From Acidimicrobiia bacterium (GTDB taxonomy: Bacteria; Acidobacteriota; Vicinamibacteria; Vicinamibacterales; CAVVIG01): a DNA stretch of 64,000 nt. The notes beneath the pieces were generated by a model. That model was not told the DNA's origin. It worked only from the letters and a program-made list of their open reading frames with translations, and did no database searches. Position numbers and translations under genes: made by a program. This document shows, one piece after another, positions 35,142-45,050 of this stretch. Position 1 is the first letter of the stretch. The number at the start of each line of letters is the position of its first letter. The DNA lies in NCBI GenBank assembly GCA_016871175.1, contig VFZL01000002.1:124001-188000 (forward strand), read 5' to 3'.

Positions 35142-35261
35142 GGGACGGTCCTCCTGAGCGTCGAGATCCGGGCAAAAGGTAGCACAGACATTCCGAGGCG
35201 GCAATGCGGGAAAGAGCCGAGCGCTGAGAGCTGGAGAAGGTGAGACGTGAGGACTCGACCA

Positions 35262-35681
35262 CTAGATGTGCCTGAGCTCCAGGGCCTTGAGCACTGCCCG
35301 CGTGCGGTCGCGCACGCCGAGCTTGGACAAGATGCTTGACGCATGGTTCTTGATCGTGCCTTCGGCCGATCCCAGCGCCTCGGCAATCTCTTTGTTGCTG
35401 TAGCCGCCGGCCATCAGCCGCAGGATTTCGACCTCGCGCTTCGTCAGGGGATCGGGTGGGCTCAGCGCGTCGAAGTCGCTTTGCATCCGCTGGAATCCGC
35501 GGAGGACGCGCTCGGTCACCGCCGGCCGGACGACGGATCCGCCCGCCGCGACGGTGCGGACCGCGTCGGTCAGCACTTCGAGCGACACGTCCTTCAAGAG
35601 ATAGCCTTTCGCGCCTGCTTTCACGCCCTCGAGCAGCACCTCATCATCGTCAAACGTCGTGAGCAGGATGATGGGCGGAGC
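35262..35681 (-). pseudogene. 3' fragment of a NarL/FixJ-family response regulator
   Basis: About 140 codons encode the end of a receiver domain (PPIILLTTFDDDEVLLEGVKAGAKGYLLKD, split at 20 residues in the original numbering) and a complete LuxR-type HTH: LTKREVEILRLMAGG, YSNKEIAEALGSAEGTIKNH, ASSILSKLGVRDRTRAVLKAL. The first two-thirds of the receiver, including the phospho-accepting aspartate, is absent. Upstream of about 35681 the same strand encodes an unrelated TonB-receptor N-terminus in a different frame. So this is a truncated gene fused at a breakpoint. It has no evident start; expression would need an internal initiation codon. Confidence 0.8.
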
Positions 35682-36712
35682 TGGTCGAGGCCGACACTCT
35701 TCACCGTGCCGACGAGCCACAGACGATCCCGCAGCGCTAGACCCGAGATCGTTCCGCCCGTATCGAAGATATGAAGGATCTTCGCGCCAGGCACGATGTT
35801 GGGATTCGCGGCCAGGGCGCGGGCGGGCACGGCGGCCAAGAGGTCGCGCCGCAGCTCGGGCGTGAGGTTGTTCGACTGGAAGTTCTGATTCGATCCGTTG
35901 GCCATGAAGGATCCGCGGAACGCGTTCGATCCGGTCTTCGTGATCATGTTGTAGACGATGCCGCCGCGCGTGTTCTCGGCAGATCCGTTCGAAGTCTGAT
36001 AGTTGATCTCCTCGAACATGAACGGGTCGTAGTACATCGTCACGTTGCCCGTGGCGCCGACGGCGGCGTCGATGTTCATGCCGTCGATCTGATACTGGGA
36101 CTCGCCATTCGGGTTGCTGCCGTGGACGGTGATCTTCGACTGTTGGAACGATTCGGACCCGCCCACGTCGTACTTGTTCATCACGATGCTGGGCACGACA
36201 CGCGCGATGCCCCACAGATCGTTCGTTCCCGGTAACGTGTCGAGCACCTGGCGGTCCATGACGGTCTGGTTGAGACCGGTCGTCGTGTCGAGCAGCGGGG
36301 CCTGCCCCGACACCGTGATCGATTCACTCACGTCGCCCAGCTCCAACTGGATGTCCGCACGGGCTGTGGCAGCCGCGTTGACCACGATGTCCGAAATCAC
36401 CACAGGGCGGAACCCGGTGAGCTGCCCGCGGACGCTGTAGCGCCCCGGCACCAGGCGGACGAACTGGTAGGCGCCGCGCTCGTCGGTCACCGTCTCCTGA
36501 CTGCCGCCGATGGTGCCTGGATTGGACAGGGTGACCGCCACGCCAGGCAGCACGGCGCCCGACGCGTCCGACACCGATCCCGCGATCGCCCCAACACCCT
36601 GCGCGAGCGACGCCTCGGAATCGGCCAGGAAGAGGAGAGTGAGAATCACGGGGAGCGTGAACGCTCGTGGGCGTCGCGCGGCAGAGAGTGCAGCGGTCAT
36701 GGCGGGAGGCAT
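35678..36712 (-). pseudogene. 5' fragment of an Oar-like TonB-dependent receptor
   Basis: About 345 codons from ATG 36712 (or 36700) encode a signal peptide (LTLLFLADSEASLAQ), a carboxypeptidase-regulatory domain (VGAIAGSVSDASGAVLPGV, GAYQFVRLVPGRYSVRGQL), the plug (DRQVLDTLPGTNDLWGIAR, SQYQIDGMNIDAAVGATG, NMITKTGSNAFRGSF) and the first barrel strands. After LWLVGTVKSVGLDQL the sequence turns into response-regulator DNA, and this frame stops at 35621. Family members run to about 1000 residues, so roughly two-thirds is missing. It is the third receptor in this minus-strand run. Either a real deletion or an assembly join made the fusion. Confidence 0.85.
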
Positions 36713-36847
36713 AGTGCGGCGGTCCAGGTTCAGCTGCAATACCCGTGACCAGGTAGTGCGATGGTCGAGTCGGTTCTCGCGGGGACGCACGTCGGTTCAT
36801 CGCGGCCGCGAGCGACGGTCACCGACCACAAGACCAAGGTCCACTGA

Positions 36848-38746
36848 CTAGCGACTCACGGCTACGCTCTCGAAGTTGCGCCGCGCGTCAGCGTGATTCG
36901 GGTCGATTGCGATCGCGCGGCGGAAGTGCTCGATCGCTTCCGGGGTGCGCCCCGTCAGGCGAAGGCTCTCGCCCAGGTTGTTGTGGACATCTGCGGAATC
37001 AGGGAGGAACGCTGCCGCCTGCCGCAGATGACCGACGGCCTCCTCGAGCCGCCGTGTGGCGCGATAGATCTGACCGAGGTTGTTGTGCGCTTCGCCGTAG
37101 TCGGATCGGGCGCGAATCGCCTCGCGGTAGTGCTCTACAGCCTGACTCAGGTTGCCCTGCGACGCGGATATCACGGCGAGGTTGTAGTGCGCGCCGGCTG
37201 CATTGGAGTCGAGGCGTACCGCGGTGCGGAGATGATCAACCGCCTCTCCGAGGCGACCGGTCTGGAGCAGCACCGCTCCAAGGTTGATATGCGCGGAGAC
37301 ATGGTTCGGCGCGACTGCGAGCGCACGGCGATACAGCTCCGCGGCCTCTGGCAGCCGTCCCTGGTCCTTGAGTGCGCCGCCGAGACCGTACAGCACGCGC
37401 GCGTTGCGCGGCTGTTTGCGCAACAGGTACCGGAAGTGGGCCTCCTGCAGCTGCAGGCGCTCCGCTGGACTCTGCAGCTCCACCTGGAGCTGTAGGTGGG
37501 CCATCTCGTCCGACGATCGGTTTCCCGATCTGATTCGAACCGGCGGATGGTGTTGCTGAGCAGCGTTCCCAGCCGAATTGTCGTACACCCACCGCATGTG
37601 GACGCTGCTGCCCTTCGGGAGCGTCATCGGCTCGCTGAGCCGATAGACATCCTGCCACTTGAAGTCCCAACGATCGATGCGCAGCAGCGGTCGTGTCAAA
37701 CCGTCGGGCAGTGTGGCCGAGGCCGACAGGCTCTTCCCGAGGAAGTGCGCGTGCGGATACACGGCATGCACGCGAACGTCGACCGGGAGCTCGAACCGAT
37801 CCTCGAGGACGAAATCCGATACGCCGGGCGGGATGTCCAACTGATCGTCGGCATCGAGCATCAATACGTACAGCGGCGTGCGCGACTCCGACTCGGATGC
37901 GAAGTAGAGACCGATTGACGGCTCGATGATCTCTGGTTTGCCAGACGGCAGCATGTGCAATTGCAGGATCAGGTCCGAGCCCGCTGGAAGCTTCCAGGCC
38001 GCACCCTTCACGCCCGGGAAGGGATGCATACCGGGCGTCCAGCCGATGAGGCTTCCATCCGGCATGTAGGCATCGCCCATCTCCATCCCCTCGAACCCGG
38101 GCTGACCGTCGCCTTGATCGCGACGGCGCGAGGTGCGGAGATCGTCGACAGCCATCTGCGCGTGGTGCACGTACTTCGCATTGCCCGGTCGTAGTTCGAC
38201 GGTGCGGACGTGCCGCGAAGAAGTCAGAGGCAGCGGCACGACGAAGTTTCGCCAGATGTCGCTCGACTCGGCTGGCAGTGTGTAGGCCCTCGGCAAGCCC
38301 ACGACGAGGTCTGGCGTTCCAAGCTGCCAGCCACCCAGGTTGGATGGCGCAGGTGGCAGCTCCATCGGATTGCCCTCCGCCGCGCCTTCGTCGACCCAAC
38401 GCTGCAGCAGATCGCGTTGTTGCGGCGTGAGCCGTCGTTCACCGAGGAAGGAGCCGTAGCCCGGCTCCGGCAGCCACGGTGGCATCACCGCGTTCCGCGT
38501 GACCTCCGCGATGGTCCGCGTGCGAGTCTTGACGCTTTGATAGTCGAGCACGCTGAACGGCGCCGAGCCGCTCGGATGATGGCACGCAGCACACTTCTCA
38601 TAGAGAAGTGGCGCGACATCGCGCGAGAAGGTGACAGGTGCGGACTGCGCGGTGTGAGGAGCCGGTGAATCGGGTGCGCGGTCGCACGCGCCGAAGGTGA
38701 GAAGCGCCGCTACAACGAGCCCGACACGAGAGGACAGAGCGCTCAC
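36848..38746 (-). CDS. Lipoprotein: cytochrome c + copper-monooxygenase-like + TPR
   Basis: A 632-residue protein with GTG start and lipobox LLTFGAC-D (C21). Residues 40-60 hold a heme site, YEKCAACHHPSG (C52, C55, H56), in a cytochrome-like domain. Residues about 160-420 look like the peptidylglycine/dopamine monooxygenase fold: KYVHHAQMAVDDL (H194-H195), LILQLHMLPSG (H264), AVYPHAHFLGKSL (H332, H334) and VHMRWVYDNS. Residues 430-630 are about six TPR units, e.g. AHYNLAVISASQGNLSQAVEHY. Such fusions are found in Acidobacteriota and Planctomycetes; function is unproven but copper-dependent oxidation at the membrane is plausible. It follows the second TonB receptor after 83 bases. Confidence 0.83.
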   Translation of the reverse strand: MSALSSRVGLVVAALLTFGACDRAPDSPAPHTAQSAPVTFSRDVAPLLYEKCAACHHPSGSAPFSVLDYQSVKTRTRTIAEVTRNAVMPPWLPEPGYGSFLGERRLTPQQRDLLQRWVDEGAAEGNPMELPPAPSNLGGWQLGTPDLVVGLPRAYTLPAESSDIWRNFVVPLPLTSSRHVRTVELRPGNAKYVHHAQMAVDDLRTSRRRDQGDGQPGFEGMEMGDAYMPDGSLIGWTPGMHPFPGVKGAAWKLPAGSDLILQLHMLPSGKPEIIEPSIGLYFASESESRTPLYVLMLDADDQLDIPPGVSDFVLEDRFELPVDVRVHAVYPHAHFLGKSLSASATLPDGLTRPLLRIDRWDFKWQDVYRLSEPMTLPKGSSVHMRWVYDNSAGNAAQQHHPPVRIRSGNRSSDEMAHLQLQVELQSPAERLQLQEAHFRYLLRKQPRNARVLYGLGGALKDQGRLPEAAELYRRALAVAPNHVSAHINLGAVLLQTGRLGEAVDHLRTAVRLDSNAAGAHYNLAVISASQGNLSQAVEHYREAIRARSDYGEAHNNLGQIYRATRRLEEAVGHLRQAAAFLPDSADVHNNLGESLRLTGRTPEAIEHFRRAIAIDPNHADARRNFESVAVSR

Positions 38747-38760
38747 TCGCTGATCATAGG

Positions 38761-38825
38761 CGGGCAGGGAGGTAGGCGGGTAGGGTGCCTCGCTCCTCCT
38801 GCTTGCTTACCGGCCTACCTGCCCG
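38761..38825. repeat. Imperfect inverted repeat of GGCAGG/TAGG units
   Basis: The arm CCGGCCTACCTGCCCG at 38810-38825 pairs imperfectly with CGGGCAGGGAGGTAGGCGGG at 38761-38780, giving a long GC-rich hairpin just 3' of the second receptor gene. A similar element lies at 45051-45124. It may work as a terminator or attenuator between receptor and lipoprotein genes (inference). Confidence 0.5.
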
Positions 38826-38829
38826 AACG

Positions 38830-41800
38830 TCAGAAAGAAAACCGCCCGCCGAACTGCACCTGAAACGAGATCGGCAACGTCGTTGTGGACCCGATGCCGC
38901 CGAGATAGCCGATCGGCTGGTTGTAGGTGGCCGGCGCAAAGGCATTGCCGCCGAAGCTATTCCCGAAGTTCGCCCGGTTCAGCATGTTGTAGAACTCGGC
39001 GAAGAGCGACAGCCGACGCGACGTGGCCAGGTCGATGTGCTTCGTCACACGCGCGTTCATGCTCACGAGCGCCTTGCCGCGCGCGTTGTACGGACCGAGC
39101 GGGTTTCCGTTGGCGTCCCGCAGGTAGAGCGAACCGGTTCCGGCCGGGTTCACGGCGCTGTACTGCGTGTACGGGCGGGCGGACGCGGCCGTGAACGAGG
39201 GCGCCACGTCGATGCCGTAAGCCAGTGGCACGACACCGGCCACGGTGACCCGATGCCGCTCATCCACCAGCGTTGGTCCCCACTCGTAATCTGCGTAGAT
39301 ATCTCCCCCCAGCGTGTTGAGTACCTCCGGACCCACGTGCCCGCCTTGTGTGGTGAAGTCGGTGGATCCGCCCATGCCGCGCGCCCAGGCCAGCGTGTAG
39401 TTCACGGTCAACGCCGTCTGGGCCAAGCGGCGCTCGAAGTGGACGTCTATGCCGTCGTACTTGCCGTCATTGCAGGAGCACAACACCGTTGATGGCCCGA
39501 GGAGCGCCGGGTCGCCGTACACCCGTTGCAGATCGGCTGCCAGGGCTCGCACCCGACCGGTGGCCGGGTTGTTGTCGTGATCGATCAACGGATTGATCTC
39601 GAGAGCCCGCCATCCATTCTTCGTTTCGACGTGCAGGTAGTCCACCGAGAGGACCGTGGTCGGCGAGAACAGATGCGAGAAGCCAAGAGAGGAATTGATG
39701 GAGTAGGCGTCGGCGAAGTCAGGCGTGTACCACGCGCCGGTCGCGTTTCCCCCGCGCAGGAACTCGGTCGCAGAGAACGGTGGACCAGGCGGCAGCGGGC
39801 TCACGCCGTAGACGTAGTTGGCCAGGGCTCCAGAGCCGATTGCCGAGTTGGCCAACGTCGATCGGAGGTACACCGTCTCCTGCTGCTCGAGGTTCCGCGC
39901 ATAGGCCGAGGTGATGATGCCTGTGGCGTAGAACACACCGAAGCTCCCGCGGACGACGTCGGTGCCGTCGCCCTTGGCGTCCCACGCGGCGCCGAGGCGC
40001 GGACCGAAGTTGTTGGTGTCGGTCTTCGGCAGGGCGCCGTACGGATGGCCGATGTCCTTGAGGACCTTATAGGTGCGGCTCTGATCCCAGCAGCACTGGT
40101 TGCTCATCCTGTTGAGGTCGTATCGCAGGCCCAGGTTGAGCGTCACACGCTGGGCGATCTTCCAGTCGTCCTGGACGAACCCGGCGAAGAAGAACGCCTT
40201 GTTCGACCACGCGTCCACCGGCGCAAGGCTCGTCTGGGTGATCGAGCGAACGATGCCGGGCGTTCGGAAGCCCTGAGGATACCGGCCGTTCGTGTTGTTG
40301 AGGATCACCGACGGATCATCGAAGAAGGTGATGTTGCCAGGGCTCTGGGTCATCAGGTTGGCGTAGAACGTCGGCAGCTTGGCGTAGTCCACGCCGAACT
40401 TCACCGAGTGGTTGCCAATCTGCTTCGAGAGGTTGTTCATGAACTCCAGCTTGGTCTCGTAGTTCACCCAGCTTGGCTGCGCGAAGTTCGGCTGCGCGGA
40501 CCCCACCGACGGAAAGTTGAGCCGCCGTGGTACGCAGGCAGCCAGATCCATGCAGGAGAATCCGCTGACGTCATCGTGCAGGTAGTAGGCCCACTGAGCC
40601 CGGAATTCGTTGACGGTGCTCGGATTGATGATCCATGTCCAGCCGCCGGCGGCCGAGTAGAGGTTCTGATCGTTGCGCTGCGCGAATGGGTTCGATTTCC
40701 AGAGGGCGTGCGTGTTGTTCAGCGCGTTGTTGTCCACGTAGCCGTACTGCGCCATGTAGCGCACGAACCCGTTGTGATTCTGGGCGAGCTGGAAGTTGAC
40801 CTTGCTCTGGAACAGGAGGTCCCGGAAGGGTTGCGGCACGGCGCCGCTCGCCTCCACGCCGATGCCGAGGCCCTCCATGATGCGCAACTCGTTGATCTGG
40901 CGCTCGGAGCGGGGGAGCTGGAAATCCTGAATGATCCGCTCGGTGGCGCCGAAGAACCACATTCTGTCCTTCATCAGCGGGCCGCCGAGTGACCCTCCGA
41001 ACTGGAATCGCTTGAAGGGCTGCTCTCCGAAACCGCCGTTCTCCCGTTTCGAGAAGTAGTCTGTGGCGATGAGCGATTCGTTGCGGCCGAAGACGAAGCC
41101 GGTGCCCTTGAACAGGTTCGTCCCGGACTTGCTGGCGAGCACGACCACGGTCGATCCTCGCCCGTACTCGGCCTGGAACCCAGCGCCGAGCGCGCGGAAC
41201 TCTTCGATGCCGTCAAGGCTCAGCTGAACCAAGGTCCCGCCGTCCTGGTCTTCCTTGTTGTCGACGCCGTCGACATACATGTTGTAACTACGGCCCGTGT
41301 TGCCCGCGAACGACACGTAGCCTGCCGCATGTCCGTGTGAACCGCTCGCTGGTATCTCACGAGCGCCGGGCAGGAGCGTCATCATCGCGGCGAGGCTTCG
41401 GTTCACCATCGGGAGCTGCTGCACCTCGGTCTGGCGAATCGTGGACGACACGAGCGCCTGGGTGGTCTCGACCAGAGGAATCGACCCGGCGACGGTGAGC
41501 GTTTCTGAGAGGCCCGCGAGACCGAGCTTGAAGTCTTGAGTCACCGTGGAGCCCGCGATGAGCTCGACGGTCCGACTGGCGGGCGCAAACCCCGACAGAT
41601 CGGTCGTGACCTCGTACGTGCCGCGGTCGAGCGCAGGCACGCTGAACAGACCCTGCTCGTTGGTCACCGTGGACCGCGTCGCCCCGGTGTTGACGTTCTT
41701 CAGATTGATCGTGACGCCCGGGAGAACGGCATCACCTTGATCGACGATGCGACCGGTGATGGTGCCGGTTTGCGCGAAGACCGTAGCCGACAAGCTCAGC

Positions 41801-41835
41801 AGAACGCCGAAAGCGACCGCCAATCGATGCGCCAT
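38830..41835 (-). CDS. TonB-dependent receptor, Oar-like (tandem copy 2)
   Basis: About 1001 residues from the ATG at 41835, with GGAGGG upstream. Signal peptide to about VFAQTG; carboxypeptidase-regulatory domain about 25-105 (ITGRIVDQGDAVLPGVTI, QGLFSVPALDRGTYEVTT); plug about 115-240 (QQLPMVNRSLAAMMTLLPGA, GRSYNMYVDGVDNKEDQDGG); then a 22-strand-type barrel ending in FQVQFGGRFSF, whose terminal Phe is the usual BAM signal. It would import a substrate through the outer membrane using TonB energy; none can be named. It matches the upstream copy along nearly its whole length, so the two arose by tandem duplication. Main differences are scattered substitutions in barrel loops. Confidence 0.92.
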   Translation of the reverse strand: MAHRLAVAFGVLLSLSATVFAQTGTITGRIVDQGDAVLPGVTINLKNVNTGATRSTVTNEQGLFSVPALDRGTYEVTTDLSGFAPASRTVELIAGSTVTQDFKLGLAGLSETLTVAGSIPLVETTQALVSSTIRQTEVQQLPMVNRSLAAMMTLLPGAREIPASGSHGHAAGYVSFAGNTGRSYNMYVDGVDNKEDQDGGTLVQLSLDGIEEFRALGAGFQAEYGRGSTVVVLASKSGTNLFKGTGFVFGRNESLIATDYFSKRENGGFGEQPFKRFQFGGSLGGPLMKDRMWFFGATERIIQDFQLPRSERQINELRIMEGLGIGVEASGAVPQPFRDLLFQSKVNFQLAQNHNGFVRYMAQYGYVDNNALNNTHALWKSNPFAQRNDQNLYSAAGGWTWIINPSTVNEFRAQWAYYLHDDVSGFSCMDLAACVPRRLNFPSVGSAQPNFAQPSWVNYETKLEFMNNLSKQIGNHSVKFGVDYAKLPTFYANLMTQSPGNITFFDDPSVILNNTNGRYPQGFRTPGIVRSITQTSLAPVDAWSNKAFFFAGFVQDDWKIAQRVTLNLGLRYDLNRMSNQCCWDQSRTYKVLKDIGHPYGALPKTDTNNFGPRLGAAWDAKGDGTDVVRGSFGVFYATGIITSAYARNLEQQETVYLRSTLANSAIGSGALANYVYGVSPLPPGPPFSATEFLRGGNATGAWYTPDFADAYSINSSLGFSHLFSPTTVLSVDYLHVETKNGWRALEINPLIDHDNNPATGRVRALAADLQRVYGDPALLGPSTVLCSCNDGKYDGIDVHFERRLAQTALTVNYTLAWARGMGGSTDFTTQGGHVGPEVLNTLGGDIYADYEWGPTLVDERHRVTVAGVVPLAYGIDVAPSFTAASARPYTQYSAVNPAGTGSLYLRDANGNPLGPYNARGKALVSMNARVTKHIDLATSRRLSLFAEFYNMLNRANFGNSFGGNAFAPATYNQPIGYLGGIGSTTTLPISFQVQFGGRFSF

Positions 41836-41925
41836 GCGCGGCAACCCTCCGCTGATGAATAGAGGGTGGCCTGTCGAGTCGTACGGTGGACTCTAGAGCC
41901 ACTCCCGAGCCTACCGGGAAACGCG

Positions 41926-44900
41926 CTAGAACGAGAACCGCCCGCCGAACTGCACCTGGAACGAAATCGGCAACGTCGTCGTCGAGCCGATGCCCCCAAG
42001 GTAGCCGTTCGGCTGATTGTAGGTGGCCGGCGTGAAGGCGTTGCCGAAGTAGTTGTTGCCGAAGTTCGCACGGTTCAGGATGTTGTAGAACTCGGCGAAG
42101 AGGGAGAGCCGGTTCCCGTTCGGCAAGTCGAGCTGCTTTGTCACACGAGCATTGGCGCTGATGAGTGCCTTGCCTCGTGCGTTGTAGGGGCCGGCCGGAT
42201 TCCCGTTCTCGTCGCGCACGTACAGGAGGCCGGAGCCCTGCGGATTGACGGCACTGTACTGTGTGTACGGACGTGCTGAGGCAGCCGTAAACGACGGCGC
42301 GACGTCAATCTTGAGCGGGAGCGGAATGACGCCGGCGACGGTCACCCGATGCCGTTCGTCCATCAGCGTCGGACCCCATTCGTAGTCCTCGTAGATCCGC
42401 CCGCCCAGCGTGTCGATGACCTCGGGGCCGACGTGCCCGCCTTGCGTGGTGAAGTCGGTCGACCCACCCATGCCGCGCGCCCACGCCAGGGTGTAGTTCA
42501 CGGTCAGCGCGGTTTGCGCGAGACGCCGCTCGAAGTGCACGTCCACACCGTCGTACTTGCCTTCATTGCAGGAGCACAGCACCTGCGTCGGTCCGAGTCG
42601 CGCGGGGTCGCCGTACACCCGCTGTAGATCCGCGGCGAGCGCTCGCACGCGTCCCGTCGCGGGGTTGTTGTCGTGATCGATGAGCGGATTGATCTCGAGC
42701 GACCGCCACCCGTTCTTGGTTTCGACGTGGAGGTAGTCCACGGAGAGGACAGTGGTCGGCGAGAAGAGATGCGAAAAGCCGGCAGACGAGTTGATCGAGT
42801 AGGCGTCAGCGAAGTCTGGCTTGTACCAGGAGCCCGTCGTGTTGCCGCCTACCGGGAACTCCGTGACCGCGAACGGTGGGGCTGGTGGCAACGGGCTGAC
42901 GCCGTAGACGTAGTTCGCGAGCGGACCCGAGCCGATCGCCGAGTTCGCGATGGTCGATCGGATGAACACGGTGTCCTGCTGCTCGAAGTTGCGCACGTAC
43001 GCGGACGTGATAATGCCGGTGGCGTAGAAGACGCCGAAGCTGCCGCGGACGACGTTCTTGCCGTCGCCGTTCACGTCATACGCAGCGCCGAGCCGAGGAC
43101 CGAAGTTGTTGGTATCAGTCTTCGGCAGCGCACCGTACGGATGGCCGATGTCCTTGAGGATCTTGTAGCTGCGGCTCCGGTCCCAGCAGCACTGGTTGCT
43201 CATCTGGTTGAGGTCGTAGCGCAGGCCCAGGTTGAGTGTCATCTTGGGCGAGACCTTCCAGTCGTCCTGTACGAACCCGGCGAAGAAGAACGCCTTGTTC
43301 GACCAGGCATCCACGGGAGCCAGACTGCTTTGCGTGATGGATCGCACGATGCCCGGCGTCTGGAATCCTTGTGGATAGCGGCCGTTGGTGTTGTTGAGGA
43401 TGACCGAGGGGTCATCGAAGAACGCAATATTCCCAGGGGAGAACACCATCAGGTTCGCGTAGAAGGTTGGCAGCTTCGCGTAGTCTACGCCGAACTTGAA
43501 CGAGTGGTTCCCGACCTGCTTCGAGAAGTTGTTCATGAACTCGAGCTTGGTCTCGTAGTTCACCCACCGATCCTGCGCGAAGAATGGACGATCGGAGGTC
43601 ACCGACGGGAACTGCAGTCGCTGCGGCACGCAGCGCGCGAGGTCCATGCAGGGGACGCCGTTGATGTCCTCGTGCAGGTAGTAGGCCCACTGCGCGCGGA
43701 ACTCGTTGACGGTGCTCGAATTGATGATCCACGTGTGGCCGCCGGCCAGCGAATACAGGTTCTGATCATTCCGTTGAGCGAAGGGGTTGGCGGCCCACAA
43801 CGCGTTGTTGACGGCGAGGGCGTTGTTGTCGACGTAGCCGTACTGCGCCATGTAGCGGACGAAGCCGTTCTGGTTCTGCGAGAGCTGGAAGTTGACCTTG
43901 CCCTGGAAGAGCAGGTCTCGGAACGGCTGCGGCACCGCGGCGCCGGCCACGACGCCGATGCCCAGGCCCTCCATAACACGCAGCTCACGGACGATGCCCT
44001 CGGATCGCGGAAGCTGGAAATCCTGAATGATCCGCTCGGTGGACGTGAAGAACCACGCCTTGTCCTTCCTCAGAGGGCCGCCCAACGATCCGCCGAACTG
44101 GAAGCGCTTGAACGGCTGTTCACCGAGACCGCGATTCTCCGGCTTGGAGAAGTAGTCGGTCGCGATGAGCGATTCGTTGCGGCCGAAGACGAACCCGGTG
44201 CCCTTGAACAGGTTCGTCCCGGACTTGCTGGCGAGGACGACGACCGTGGATCCACGGCCGTACTCGGCCTGGAATCCGGCGCCCAGCGCGCGGAACTCTT
44301 CGATGCCGTCAAGGCTCAATTGGACCAAGGTCCCGCCGTCCTGGTCCTCCTTGTTGTCGACGCCGTCGACATACATGTTGTAGCTGCGACCCGTGTTGCC
44401 CGCGAACGACACGTAGCCCGCCGCATGGCCATGAGATCCGCTCGCCGGCACCTCGCGCGCGCCAGGCAGCAGGGTCATCATGCCCGCGAGGCTCCGATTG
44501 ACCATCGGGATCTGCTGCACCTCGGTCTGCCGGATCGTGGAGGACACGAGCGCCTGCGTGGTCTCGATGAGCGGGATCGATCCGGCCACCGTCAAGGTCT
44601 CGGAGAGTCCTGCGAGACCGAGCTTGAAGTCCTGCGTCACCGTCGAGCCAGCGATGAGCTCGAGGGTGCGGCTGGCGGCCGCGAACCCCGAGAGGTCGGT
44701 CGTGATTTCGTACCGCCCGCGCTCGAGAGCGGGCACCGTGTAAAGCCCTTGCTCGTTCGTCACCGTTGAGCGGCTGGCGCCGGTATCGACATTTCGCAAG
44801 TTGACGGAGACGCCAGGGAGAACCGCATCATCCTGATCGACGACGCGACCGTTGATCGTGCCTGTTTGCCCGAGCACCGTGGACGCGGAGCCGAGCAGCA

Positions 44901-44937
44901 GGAGCGCACTGAGCGCCGCCGCTAGCCGATGAACCAT
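41926..44937 (-). CDS. TonB-dependent receptor, Oar-like (tandem copy 1)
   Basis: A 1003-residue protein; GGAGG lies 8 bases before the ATG at 44937. It has the same layout as copy 2: signal to about VLGQTG, carboxypeptidase-regulatory domain, plug with QQIPMVNRSLAGMMTLLPGA and NMYVDGVDNKEDQDGGTLVQ, and barrel ending FQVQFGGRFSF. Most residues are identical to copy 2. Differences cluster in the signal peptide and in putative surface loops, for example VPCMDLARCVPQRLQFP versus FSCMDLAACVPRRLNFP. It lies 208 bases after the c-heme propeller gene. Two similar transporters side by side suggest dosage or loop diversification for related ligands. Confidence 0.92.
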   Translation of the reverse strand: MVHRLAAALSALLLLGSASTVLGQTGTINGRVVDQDDAVLPGVSVNLRNVDTGASRSTVTNEQGLYTVPALERGRYEITTDLSGFAAASRTLELIAGSTVTQDFKLGLAGLSETLTVAGSIPLIETTQALVSSTIRQTEVQQIPMVNRSLAGMMTLLPGAREVPASGSHGHAAGYVSFAGNTGRSYNMYVDGVDNKEDQDGGTLVQLSLDGIEEFRALGAGFQAEYGRGSTVVVLASKSGTNLFKGTGFVFGRNESLIATDYFSKPENRGLGEQPFKRFQFGGSLGGPLRKDKAWFFTSTERIIQDFQLPRSEGIVRELRVMEGLGIGVVAGAAVPQPFRDLLFQGKVNFQLSQNQNGFVRYMAQYGYVDNNALAVNNALWAANPFAQRNDQNLYSLAGGHTWIINSSTVNEFRAQWAYYLHEDINGVPCMDLARCVPQRLQFPSVTSDRPFFAQDRWVNYETKLEFMNNFSKQVGNHSFKFGVDYAKLPTFYANLMVFSPGNIAFFDDPSVILNNTNGRYPQGFQTPGIVRSITQSSLAPVDAWSNKAFFFAGFVQDDWKVSPKMTLNLGLRYDLNQMSNQCCWDRSRSYKILKDIGHPYGALPKTDTNNFGPRLGAAYDVNGDGKNVVRGSFGVFYATGIITSAYVRNFEQQDTVFIRSTIANSAIGSGPLANYVYGVSPLPPAPPFAVTEFPVGGNTTGSWYKPDFADAYSINSSAGFSHLFSPTTVLSVDYLHVETKNGWRSLEINPLIDHDNNPATGRVRALAADLQRVYGDPARLGPTQVLCSCNEGKYDGVDVHFERRLAQTALTVNYTLAWARGMGGSTDFTTQGGHVGPEVIDTLGGRIYEDYEWGPTLMDERHRVTVAGVIPLPLKIDVAPSFTAASARPYTQYSAVNPQGSGLLYVRDENGNPAGPYNARGKALISANARVTKQLDLPNGNRLSLFAEFYNILNRANFGNNYFGNAFTPATYNQPNGYLGGIGSTTTLPISFQVQFGGRFSF

Positions 44938-45050
44938 TGAGGGACCTCCGATCGAAACACATTCCCACAGGAACTCTGCCGGCGCAAGCGGGCGAAGGCA
45001 ATGTGAACCGCGATCTGGTCACATCTGACTGCGAGCGCTGTCTCTCGCCA

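Noticed and set aside
42673-44769. A 698-codon open frame on the plus strand opposite the first TonB receptor; similar long frames at 39526-40992, 2315-3724 and 19191-20075
   Set aside because: These are antisense to clear genes and arise from high-GC codon bias. Their translations are His/Arg/Asp/Val-rich with no domain, signal or ribosome site.
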